Position numbers and translations under genes: made by a program
The notes under the pieces: generated by a model
What the model saw: only the letters and a program-made list of their open reading frames with translations
What the model was told of the DNA's origin: nothing
Databases searched by the model: none
Source of the DNA: Chara braunii
Lineage: Eukaryota; Streptophyta; Charophyceae; Charales; Characeae
NCBI GenBank assembly: GCA_003427395.1
Contig: BFEA01000070.1
Span: forward strand, 3,480,240-3,506,652
DNA length: 26,413 nt
Direction of reading: 5' to 3'
In this document: positions 18,393-26,413 of the stretch, piece by piece
Layout of the letters: each line of letters opens with the position of its first letter
Position numbering within the stretch: the first letter of the stretch is position 1

Positions 18393-20259
18393 TTAAGTAA
18401 CTGAGCTAAACTCATAGTTAATAAAGAAAAATACCCAGCCTCAAGATAATGATTATTGCAAGTTGTCAAATCCGCTCCTTGATAGTTACAAAAGTGTTTC
18501 GCTCACTCATCAGTTTGGCATAGGTAGTAACAAACATCCATTGAGAAAAAAAACTCATAAAAGATAAATTTGAACAAGTCTAACGCTGTGATGGCAAGGA
18601 TTAGCATAACAAGGCTACTCAAGTCAACCAGGGAGGCACATTTGCTCAATTGGCAGTAACAACAACCATGGCGTACACAGGCACGACCTGTGGAATGTCT
18701 ATCTTGAAAGGCTCGCGAGGAATTTGTCGTCAGGTATGCACACGTACTGCTAACGCTCCGCTTGTCCTGTGTCGATTCTCACTGATTGAGACGATCTCGC
18801 GCGCTGTCTATAATTCACATTTTGAAATAAATTATGTTTCCAGACCAACGTAAGTAAGAACCCAGAATAAGCATTCAACACAATGGTAAAAGCATTCCTT
18901 GCCCAGAGGTATGCATGCAAACAAAAGACGTCAGCCGTGGGATACACGCTCGTCTCTAGCATGTGTCATGTGAAGGCCTCTTGAAAGTGGACTTCAAACA
19001 CTCGCGCTTGCAGCTAGAATTCAGTGCATCCACGGGTCTATTTCCATCTCGTTATTGCAGAAATGCTGGTTGCGATGATGAATCGATGCAAGCTTTACTG
19101 TAGTAGTTGACATCAATTGTTCGCATTCACCTGATGATAAGTCTGACCTAGGCTCTCGCTCACCTCTAGTATACCATATCCCTCTCTTATACCGCTAATA
19201 CCCCATTCACTTGCTCGCTTTTGCCCCACCGTGACAAGGATGAAATTAGAAATGGCAGGTGATGCTGATTGAATGAAGACGTAGGCGATGATGAGGTCAA
19301 CTGCCTAGGGTTCGTTAGTCGCTCACATGTATCATCTGAGAAGTCTGACTTCTTTCTCCTAGGTTTTTCGCTAGTAGTCCACACAGTGCGTCCTTCTTTC
19401 CCTCACCGGCCATGAAACCCGCCTGCCTGTTTATAACCACCTTGCAACTTCATTCTTTCTACCATCTCGAGTCGGTATGGCCAGGAAGTTGGTGGCGTCA
19501 ACAACCATAGGTACATACGCCTATCAAGGATGACTTACAAGAGTCCGACTCTCCTCTCTCTCTTGCATACCAGTAGTACTTTGCCGCAGCACACCCATTC
19601 GGTGACGACCATGCCCTTTTTTTTTACTGCTTGTAGTTGTCTCACTACTTCTTGTAATCTCAAGGACTCGTCCCTCTGCGATGGTGATGGTGACTGATGG
19701 ACAATCAACAACAAACCACACTAATAATGCTGGAGCATAGATGATGACAGAGAGTTCCGATTATCGTGCAGGTTCCTTAGCAATTGACACAGGTCACGCG
19801 AGAGAGCAATTGGTGTCAACAAACAGGGAGCACACTCATTTCCGCACGTCTCTCTTGAGTGCTCCACACTAGTCTGACTTCTCTCTCTCGTTTGTGTCGC
19901 TCGTACCTCTATATGCCTGTTTTCTCTCGCCTTTCCACAAATCGTAATTGCCTCGCGGCCTCAACACCTCCGTCAAGAGTTGGCGCCTGGGATGTCCTCC
20001 ACAGATGGTGCTAGAGGGAGGTCCCGTCGCCACTGGTTCAGTCACTGCCAAGACTTCGTCTCTGCGTTACTCTGCTCGCTCTCGGCGTCTGAGTCACGGT
20101 TTAGGGTATGATGTTCTCGCTCTGTTGTCCCTGTCGACGCCTCTTCCTCATAGTACGCGACAGTGACATGCAAAGTCGCGGCTTACCCGTCCCGTTTGCA
20201 CCTCCGCTCAACCCTGTTACGGGCCTTGGTAATGGCCGCCTACAGATCATCATTTCCCC
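18393..20259. other. No recognisable gene; some repeated phrases
   Basis: Phrases such as AGTCTGACTTCT followed by T/C-rich sequence recur near 19341, 19870 and, more weakly, 19533, suggesting old duplication or LTR-like sequence. TTGGCGCC at 19980 resembles some plant primer-binding sites but has no element downstream. Nothing firmer can be said. Confidence 0.3.
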
Positions 20260-20550
20260 TCATTTCTTGCTCCTTCCCCCGTAAACATTAATATTTAATT
20301 TTACCAGCCTATCATACTTACTATAATTCAGAATCTCATCCATTACAGCTCCTTCATCAGTCTTAGGTTCCCAGCTCAAAAAACACTTCAAGTGCCTAGG
20401 CCTATAGCCATATAGCCCCTTGCGATAGGCCATAGTTGTGTCCACTTCCAATATATAGCTCACATTTAGCACCGCTAGCAGCTCATCGTCCATACACAGA
20501 CTACCAGCCTGCAGGTCCCAAGTATCCGCTACCTGATTTTTCAGTCTTTT
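20260..20550 (-). other. Unrecognised coding-like frame
   Basis: A minus-strand frame open from about 20550 to the stop at 20260 (roughly 96 codons) reads NQVADTWDLQAGSLCMDDEL, then LAVLNVSYILEVDTTMAYRK, then LKCFLSWEPKTDEGAVMDEI and so on. Composition looks like real protein, and ACCTGCAG before GCTGG could be a splice acceptor, so this could be an exon or pseudo-exon. I do not recognise the family. The internal start at 20493 is arbitrary if it is an exon. Confidence 0.3.
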
Positions 20551-23299
20551 CTACGCCACAATCCGAACTTACCAAAATAATGAGATGATAAAAGAATCCC
20601 CTGCCTACACATACTAATTAATAACAGAGTGTTACCGCGACTATGCTTTATAGAACCTAAGTACGTCACAGCCCCTATGCTCTAGAAGAGAGACTCGAGT
20701 AAATCCTCAAATAAGTAATAAAATAAGTCATATATTACGATAGTATTTCAACCTTTAAGCCATTGATACCTCCGAGCTTGTTTTTGTCGACCCTGCCTGG
20801 CACTGCGCACCGAGTTTTGTCGAGTCGGACCAGTTTCGTCGACGAAAGAACAAAAAAAATAAAAATTAAGAAAAGGAGACTTCCCGAATGCCTTGATAAC
20901 CACCAGTTACATTTTATGAGGTGCTTGTGTAACTGTTCTCTCGGTGTGGGTTTGTACAGGAAAAAACAGAGAAGCACTAAGAAAAAAAAAGCATCCCTTA
21001 TGCTGGGATTGAGTGCAGATACAGGATGCTATAACAGTCAGATTGTTAAGTGCCACCCGTGAAACACGCCCTGCCTGGCTGGCAAGGAACTACAAGGAAT
21101 TCAAAACAAAAAGAAAAAGGAAAACGAACAGCAATCCCTTTCCCAAGGTAGTGGCCAAATACATTCGTCGAAGCACTGGTGTAACTTCCACCCTCGTGAG
21201 GGCCTTCCCTAACATCCCTCGATTTGAAACTCTTTGGTTTCTTTCTTTTTTTTCCTTTTTTTTTGTCAGCCTCCAACCCTGTCCCGAGCCCTCGTATTTT
21301 TTGGAGTAGGCTACTAGTTGAACTTTGCGTTTCCTGTGAAAGGTAGTGACGGTTTAATAAATTAAAATAAATTTAGTCAGAACTCAACGGTTACTAAAAA
21401 CGGGCGCCTATCTATGATAAGCGCTTGAAGTTTTCTCAGCTTGAAAGACTGCAAATGTGGCGCGCAGTATGGTCCCATAATGGGATCTCGACAGGTAACC
21501 TCCCTCGTTTAAAAGGGACAGTAAGCCAACCACTAGCAGGGGCCTGTGTCTGATGGTAAGGAGGAGGCTTATGACCTTCCAAGGGGAGGTGATAAGCTTC
21601 CTACCGACGTGGTCGTGGGTACCCTCGTTTTGAGGGCTTAATCCGCGACACTTGATAGGTTGCTTTCACAAAGCTGAACATGTTCTCGAGAGTTCGACCA
21701 GTCTAGGCCGTCCACCAAAAAATTGAAGTGAGCAAACTGTTCGTTCCTCCGCGAAGTTGCGAGATGCAAACTAAAGTTTGAAAATACAAAACAAAAGTAA
21801 GGAAAATTCAGTCACCCTCATGAATTCATAACGCCGCTATCGCTTGAGACCATTCGATTAAATGGGAATATGACATAAGTCCAGATCTGAGCGTAATTTT
21901 GAAGTGCAACGTTTCTCTTTCTCTTTTCCTTTTTCTCTTCGTTGCCTTTTCTTTTTTTTTTCTTTCTTGACTGCGACCGCAACTCCCGTATTTAACCCAT
22001 AACTTGACTAGGCGGAGTTCGAAGTGCTGTAGAAAAGACCGCACCGGTCCTTCTGCCTTCACCTCCCTGGGCGATCCCGGCGACTACCATGAGCCAGGCC
22101 AGTTGTGCCTTGTTGTGCAGTAGGGCGCCAAGTCTGTGTGGACCAATGGAAAGTCCAGTGGCACACCCCCTTCTTTTGCCAATGGAGGCGTCAACCAGGA
22201 ACAAGTCGCGCATAAGGCACACTTGGCGTGACACTGAGGACCGTATGCAGGGTGTGGCCTGTACACCGCGGATGGACGGGACAACGCCCCCTCTTTTTGC
22301 TAACCATTTCAAAAAGCGGCGGCACAAGCCGCCTATGGTATCACGCTACTAAGGGATGCACCCAAACGGAAAAAGGGGAATTATTCAGTCAAAAAACAGT
22401 GGAGGAAGAGATGCGGGATCCAATCATAAGTGACAACCATGGTAAGTAAGTCGACAGGAACGGGGGAGAGCGAAATCGTTGGGAAGATTTGTGGCCCTTG
22501 GTGGGATCGTAACAGAAAGGATTTTTAAGAAACTTTTGTTGGCGGCTCGAAAAAGGACGTTAGGAGGGGGAGAAGTGATTGGGGAAGGGAGGAAATAAGA
22601 GGATCGATGAAGGGAGAATGTGCACTATCCCTGCATCCCATCTCTCTTTCTCGCCCTTCTGATTGGTCAAAATTTCTCAAATTCCTCAATTCGTCCCGTC
22701 CACCAATCCTTTTCCGCTCACTCCCTCTTTCCTCGGTCGGGCGCACACGAGCATTCGAGCACATAAACTCTGGTGGGGCAAAGTGCTCGAGGTGCACGTA
22801 GGTGATCTCAACTCCCAGTGTGCAGGGTGGCTAAGTATGGGCAAACAGCAGAGATAGGGAAAATGTACTCCAACACACTCGTAGGCATTGGTACCAAGCA
22901 CACTTAAGCTTGTTAACCAGGAGCGCACGCAGTCCGAGCACGAGCAAGAAGCGCTTTCGTTGGATGAATGTCGAAGCATCCGACTTGAGCGGCACGTAAG
23001 AGGGAGGGAGTAAGAGTGAGAGAGATGGGAGGGAGAGGGAGAATGGTCTCGGGCATAGTTGAAGGTGGTCGTGTCACGAGGCAACTCATCAAGGTGCTTA
23101 CGAGCCACGTGTTCTATCCGAGTGAACGAGAGGGAGAGAGTGGGAGAGTCCAGCCATAGTCGAGTCATTAGGGACTATGCGCTTTCGGTCCGCGCTCCAC
23201 GGGTATCGAGGAGGGATTGCGTGAAGTACCGTGGACGGCCGAGCAGGGATGCATGCACCGGACCACAAGGGCGGCCAAATGCATTCATAGCGAGGCTCA

Positions 23300-23300
<1 letters not shown>
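20551..23300. other. No recognisable gene
   Basis: Frames on both strands (for example 20763-21062, 21992-22327 and 22686-23168) show no family motifs and have low-complexity bias. Pyrimidine or purine tracts occur at 21241-21267 and 21905-21967. GAGA/GGGA-rich DNA from about 22990 leads into the microsatellite. Confidence 0.35.
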
Positions 23301-23390
<90 letters not shown>

Positions 23391-23391
23391 N

Positions 23392-23477
<86 letters not shown>
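23301..23477. repeat. (GA)n microsatellite, about 177 bp, with one N
   Basis: Pure GA dinucleotides, with an ambiguous base at 23391. The RERERE or SLSLSL translations across it are artefacts. The N probably marks an assembly or base-calling problem, so the true length is unknown. Confidence 0.97.
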
Positions 23478-23478
<1 letters not shown>

Positions 23479-23945
23479 GGAAGGAGGGAGAAGAGACCAC
23501 TGGCGCTACCTCACATAGGCGCACAACACACGAGTTTGCTTAAGACGGTGTCGATCGCTGGAGCGAAGAGGTCGGGAGCGCATCAAGGGTGGTACGCGGG
23601 TCCGGAGGGCGTTCTCCGATTGAGCTTGATTGGCTGCAGAGACAGGATTCCAAGTCAACTTACATGTTGGATGAGAAACTCGTCTGGAACAACTCGTTCA
23701 TTTTGTTACCGAGCAGTCTCTGTGTGTGGATTTGCTATCAGTGCTCAACCTTTGACTGTTCTTCGAGTCATTCCCACGGTTGTGTTTTACTTCGACTCAT
23801 CTCTTTGGGACACTGAGGGGGTTTGACGCTCATCTTTCGTGAGGTAACCTTATCTTCTTTCGTGCTAGGGAACTCGGTGGTTAGTTGTCGAGCTTAGTGT
23901 AAAATGTCAACGACAAGGCCATGTTCTTATTCGTACTTTATTTTT

Positions 23946-24155
23946 CATCAGCAAGGAAACTTTGTGCTCTAGTTCGGGCTTATTGGTAACCGACCATAAG
24001 GAAACTATGTTTTCATTTGTCCTTCATCCTAGTAAAGCTGTATCAGCAAGAGAACTTTGTGCTCCATAATTTCTTTTTCGATCGTGCTCTGATTCTTATA
24101 TTCAACACAAACTACCTCGTTTAGATTTGTTGCATCAGCGAGCGAACTTGTGCTC
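23946..24155. repeat. Degenerate ~93-bp tandem repeat, three copies
   Basis: CATCAGCAAGGAAACTTTGT (23946), TATCAGCAAGAGAACTTTGT (24041) and CATCAGCGAGCGAACTTGTG (24132) recur at 95- and 91-bp spacing, each followed by GCTC. The sequence between is more diverged. Confidence 0.65.
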
Positions 24156-24929
24156 AGTTTCATGCTCTGTAGGGAATACCAACGAGGGGGCCGCTATCAT
24201 ATGCACTTTGTTTTGAACTATCTCTCTCTGAGCTGCTATCAAGCTGCGTTTGTGTGAAACCTTCGCTTCTTAAGTGCTCAGTCTTACTAAGGTCACTTTT
24301 GGGTTGTTCCTGTTGAGCTCCTTCCAAGGTGTCGTGGGCCTATCACCATGGGGATTTTTGCTTGTTGTGTCTAAATTTCGAACCGGTGCAAGTTTTAGGG
24401 GCTCGTGACAAGTTGTTTGACAGCGGGAACCTTATAACTCAGTTTCGACCTCATCTGGGTGGTTACTTGGAGGTCGTGTTTTGTCGGGCATGCCTAAAAT
24501 TTCATAACACATGTAAACAAAAAGGTGGTCCCCGGTCAACCTTGTTTCCATTCAGACCACGCGTGCGGAAGAACCCGAGGATTTCCATTATCAATCCAAC
24601 ACTAGCGTATGTAATGGACCCATTCTGGTTGGCATCTTGGGAGCTCGGGTGGCGCGCTGCTGGGGTTGAGTGACGCGCTTCGAGTCTCGAACAGGGAGGT
24701 TGGCGGAGATTGTGACAAAATGCCCAATTTGTGTGCGCCCGACCCTCACAAAACAAAAGTAGGACGTAGGGGTTGGGGGGAGGAAGGTAACCTTAAGGGC
24801 GGAGACTAATCCAAGGCGTGGCTCAAGGGGAAATGAATGTTGGGGTCGACACGAGTGGGTCTTCGGGGAAGCTCCCAGGCTGACAACGCAACACTAGCTG
24901 AACGGTGCAGTTCATGCGCTCAGTTTGTC
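24156..24929. other. No recognisable gene
   Basis: A 114-codon plus frame (24329-24673) and an 84-codon minus frame (24502-24756) overlap each other and show no known motif. GC content is higher than in the middle of the window. Confidence 0.35.
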
Positions 24930-25058
24930 AATCTGTTCGGGGGTGACTGACATAGTTCTATACCAACAAGCTCCATAAAGTTGTCCCACATCTCACTAGT
25001 AAAGCGAGAATCCGTGTCGATGATGATCTCCTTTGGGAACCCGAATTGTCCATACTTA
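24930..25058 (-). pseudogene. Gypsy integrase core scrap (second D motif)
   Basis: The minus-strand frame reads TKYGQFGFPKEIIIDTDSRF and then TSEMWDNFMELVGIELC, which is the part of a Ty3/gypsy integrase core around the second catalytic aspartate (the family usually has SDRD-RF). It is a different copy from the integrase at 311-671. Only about 40 codons are recognisable. The frame ends soon after at a stop, and at the upstream side it runs directly into a group II intron RT fragment at about 25055. Confidence 0.75.
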
Positions 25059-25190
25059 GTGTTAATTGGAGTTTGTCTCTAAGGAATGATTCCAATTCAG
25101 ATCTCAGTTTTACTGCTTCTGATTGTGGACCAGAGATTGCTACTAGAAAATCATTTGCGAAGCGGATGTAATGCATCCTTCGGTTCTAAT
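25055..25190 (-). pseudogene. Group II intron reverse transcriptase scrap (organellar)
   Basis: The minus-strand frame reads NRRMHYIRFANDFLVAISG followed by SELESFLRDKLQLTLS. This matches the palm region of group II intron-encoded reverse transcriptase/maturase, where RRLRYVRYADDFL is usual, followed by the helix ending in ELxLxLS. The catalytic YADD box reads FAND, so it would be inactive even if complete. Such proteins splice and mobilise introns; in plants they are typical of mitochondrial introns. Only about 45 codons remain, and an in-frame stop lies just upstream of NRRM. Confidence 0.8.
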
Positions 25191-25308
25191 GAGTGGGATT
25201 CAGACGCGAAGCTGATTGTCCGTACCGACACATTTGTCATTTCGTAAGATACTCGGCGAAGTTCCCAGCATATATCTAGCTTCGTGCCTACAGATTACTG
25301 CGTAAGTA

Positions 25309-25386
25309 CCCCAAGATGATGAGGTGTTAAACGACTCTGTCGATATGAGCTCTTGGGAGTCATCAACCTGTTATCCCCGGCGTACC
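25309..25386 (-). rRNA. rrnL: Mitochondrial large-subunit rRNA fragment (domain V)
   Basis: The minus strand carries GGGGATAACAGGTTGATGAC followed by TCCCAAGAGCTCATATCGAC and AGAGTCG, the near-invariant domain V sequence beside the peptidyl-transferase centre. The GACTCCCAAGAGCTCATATCGACGGAGTCG wording is the plant mitochondrial form. Compared with the conserved sequence, about 11 bases are lost between two CTC triplets after CACCTC, and further point changes are present. Only about 78 bases remain, so this is a non-functional copy. Confidence 0.85.
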
Positions 25387-25501
25387 ATCAAAGGTTTAAG
25401 TTATGGAAAACCTTCAGTCTTACGTGGTTTACAATTAGGAGGTCTTATTATAACCAAGATTAGCGATGTGACTCCAACGCCACATAACGGATGTAACCAC
25501 T
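25387..25501. other. Unidentified stretch between organellar fragments
   Basis: A plus-strand frame reads IKGLSYGKPSVLRGLQLGGL, which looks like protein, but I cannot name it. Given both neighbours it may be another organellar fragment. Confidence 0.3.
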
Positions 25502-25666
25502 GCTAATCTGTTTTATAATAATCTAATCATAGATAATTTAACCTATTTTTGTAAAATATTTTCATTGTTTGGTACTGGCAGCACCATTTTGATGTGTTTC
25601 GATTATTTCAAACGAGAAACTTTGAATGTTTTTGAAGCTATGTTGTTAATTATACTCTCTACTTGT
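25502..25666 (+). pseudogene. nad2: Mitochondrial NADH dehydrogenase subunit 2 fragment (nad2)
   Basis: Fifty-five codons without a stop read FYNNLIIDNLTYFCKIFSLF, then STILMCFDYFKRETLNVFEA and MLLIILSTC. This is the conserved early region of mitochondrial Nad2 (the DNFTYF, MCFDFFKQE and LILLSTC words of the family), a membrane subunit of respiratory complex I. Neither the true start nor the remainder is present; after STC the sequence diverges at once. The frame is intact over its short length, so the transfer may be fairly recent or the piece too short to have collected a stop. Confidence 0.85.
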
Positions 25667-25770
25667 CCACTTTGTGGTGCGCACGTTGTGAGATGAGAGG
25701 CCGAAGGAAAGAAAATCAAATAAAAGAAAAGAAAACGCTCTTGCGAGTGCAGCTCGCCAGCAGAGCAGAG

Positions 25771-25835
25771 TGGGTCTAAGTAGATTTGAACTACTGGCTT
25801 TACACTTACCAGGCGTATGCTCTAACCATTCGAGT
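25771..25835 (-). tRNA. trnT-GGU: Truncated tRNA-Thr(GGU), organellar type
   Basis: On the minus strand a D arm (ACTC...GAGC), a 5-bp anticodon stem with loop CTGGTAA (anticodon GGT), a five-base variable loop and a T arm AGTAG-TTCAAAT-CTACT are followed by TAGACCC and A, the 3' acceptor strand. The 5' acceptor strand that should pair (GGGTCTA) is absent and replaced by unrelated sequence, so about nine bases are missing and it should be non-functional. trnT-GGU occurs in plastids and in mitochondria of charophytes and bryophytes. Confidence 0.75.
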
Positions 25836-25847
25836 TTTCTTGTCTAC

Positions 25848-26067
25848 ACTTATCAGTTTTGGAAAAACCAATATTACAGTGGAAGCACCTATCTCTGATA
25901 TAATAAAAAACTTGAGTAGATATGAATTTTGTCATCAAGCGGGTAAACCACATGCCAAATTGGCATGGGTGAACTTGGATATTGCAAAGATTCTTAAAAA
26001 AAATAATCAGATTCTACTAGGTGTTTGTAATTATTGTAGTTTTGTACAAACGTTCACAAGAATGTAA
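25848..26067 (+). pseudogene. Group II intron maturase domain X fragment (mitochondrial type)
   Basis: The plus-strand frame reads ISFGKTNITVEAPISDIIKN, then CHQAGKPHAKLAWVNLDIAK and ILLGVCNYCSFVQTF. This follows the order of domain X (thumb/maturase) in organellar intron-encoded proteins: APxxxIIxxL, a C/H-x-GKPxSK stretch, and ILxGxxNYYSFV. Domain X binds intron RNA and promotes splicing. It ends at a stop at 26067, earlier than the family, and lacks the RT domain, which appears only as a separate scrap on the other strand at 25055-25190. The two could be from the same or different introns. Confidence 0.8.
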
Positions 26068-26413
26068 GAGCATATCCAACACTTAGGGATTTTTGGACTA
26101 AGCTCATAAATTTTCTACAAATAATGTTTTATGAAAGAATTCCTAGAATAACCTTGTGAGACAGCCGCCACGCTGTGGTAATGTCACCTTCTATAACCCA
26201 AGTCGCACTTTTGAATGTTCGGTCTAAAATGCCAATTATATGCAATTTCATTTTGTTTGTTGCTCTTTTAGATGTTGTCAACACATGAAATGAAACAAGC
26301 CGCTTCTCAATTTATCACATGTACTATAAAACAAGAAATATTAAAACCCCACCCGGATGGTTGGGTAATTGGTACATATCATGCATGATAAAAGGGCCTT
26401 TACCCGATGCAGG
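26068..26413. other. Unidentified tail
   Basis: A/T-rich sequence with a short plus-strand run MKQAASQFITCTIKQEILKP; it may be more organellar-derived DNA but I cannot assign it. Confidence 0.3.

Noticed and set aside
19980-19990. TTGGCGCC as a plus-strand primer-binding site of another LTR element
   Set aside because: Only eight bases fit, the LTR end would be five bases away, and no gag or pol follows.
20260-20493. Ligand-gated ion channel N-terminus suggested by DEILNYSKYDRLVK
   Set aside because: The resemblance is limited to a few residues, with no Cys-loop and no membrane segments; too weak to call.
22686-23168. 160-codon minus-strand frame
   Set aside because: Serine- and cysteine-rich pyrimidine-biased translation with no motif; overlaps other equally weak frames.
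23059-23826. 255-codon frame rich in RE dipeptides, with SLSL on the other strand
   Set aside because: A translation of the (GA)n microsatellite; it also crosses an N.
1-26413. CRISPR arrays or bacterial operons
   Set aside because: No regularly spaced identical repeats with unique spacers; the coding relics are eukaryotic transposons and organellar fragments.

Overview
This is nuclear-type eukaryotic DNA from a green plant lineage, largely a graveyard of transposable elements, with plastid and mitochondrial fragments embedded in it. I see no intact protein-coding gene, no bacterial-style operon and no CRISPR array. The Ty3/gypsy proteins, a plastid ndhG piece, a trnT-GGU-like tRNA remnant, mitochondrial nad2, and pieces of group II intron reverse transcriptase/maturase together point to a streptophyte. 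A charophyte alga such as Chara would fit, but that is inference from memory of protein style, not a database result.

Layout, left to right. (1) 1-6921, minus strand: a decayed Ty3/gypsy retrotransposon read right to left. It has a primer-binding site at 6906-6917, a long leader, gag, protease, reverse transcriptase (RT), RNase H and integrase, and is cut off by the window start at a 23-nt A run. It carries several frameshifts and in-frame stops. A roughly 360-bp plastid fragment with part of ndhG sits inside the RNase H region (about 1495-1856). Its 5' LTR should begin at 6920; the outer LTR end is not certain. (2) 7.0-8.4 kb: LTR-like low-complexity DNA, then a striking 180-bp foldback (8093-8273) with a third partial copy beside it. 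(3) 8.98-10.92 kb, minus strand: a second, much more decayed gypsy-type gag, split by a 348-bp non-autonomous DNA transposon (9421-9768) with an 8-bp target-site duplication. (4) 11644-12050: a second, related DNA transposon of the same architecture but with a different iterated subterminal motif. (5) 14.4-14.9 kb: coding-like remnants. (6) 14865-16817: a head-to-tail duplication of a roughly 0.97-kb unit. (7) 17-24.9 kb: mostly unrecognised sequence with short degenerate repeats and a 177-bp (GA)n microsatellite. (8) 24.93-26.07 kb: a mosaic in which a gypsy integrase scrap abuts a group II intron RT scrap, followed by mitochondrial LSU rRNA, nad2, a truncated tRNA-Thr(GGU) and a maturase domain X, in mixed orientations.

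No genes here work together as a pathway. The most promising signals are the pair of related small DNA transposons whose iterated subterminal motif has changed (CGAAC in one, CGTAC in the other) around a conserved core, the patchwork of organellar fragments at the right end, and the plastid insertion into the gypsy element. All positions and alignments were worked out by eye.
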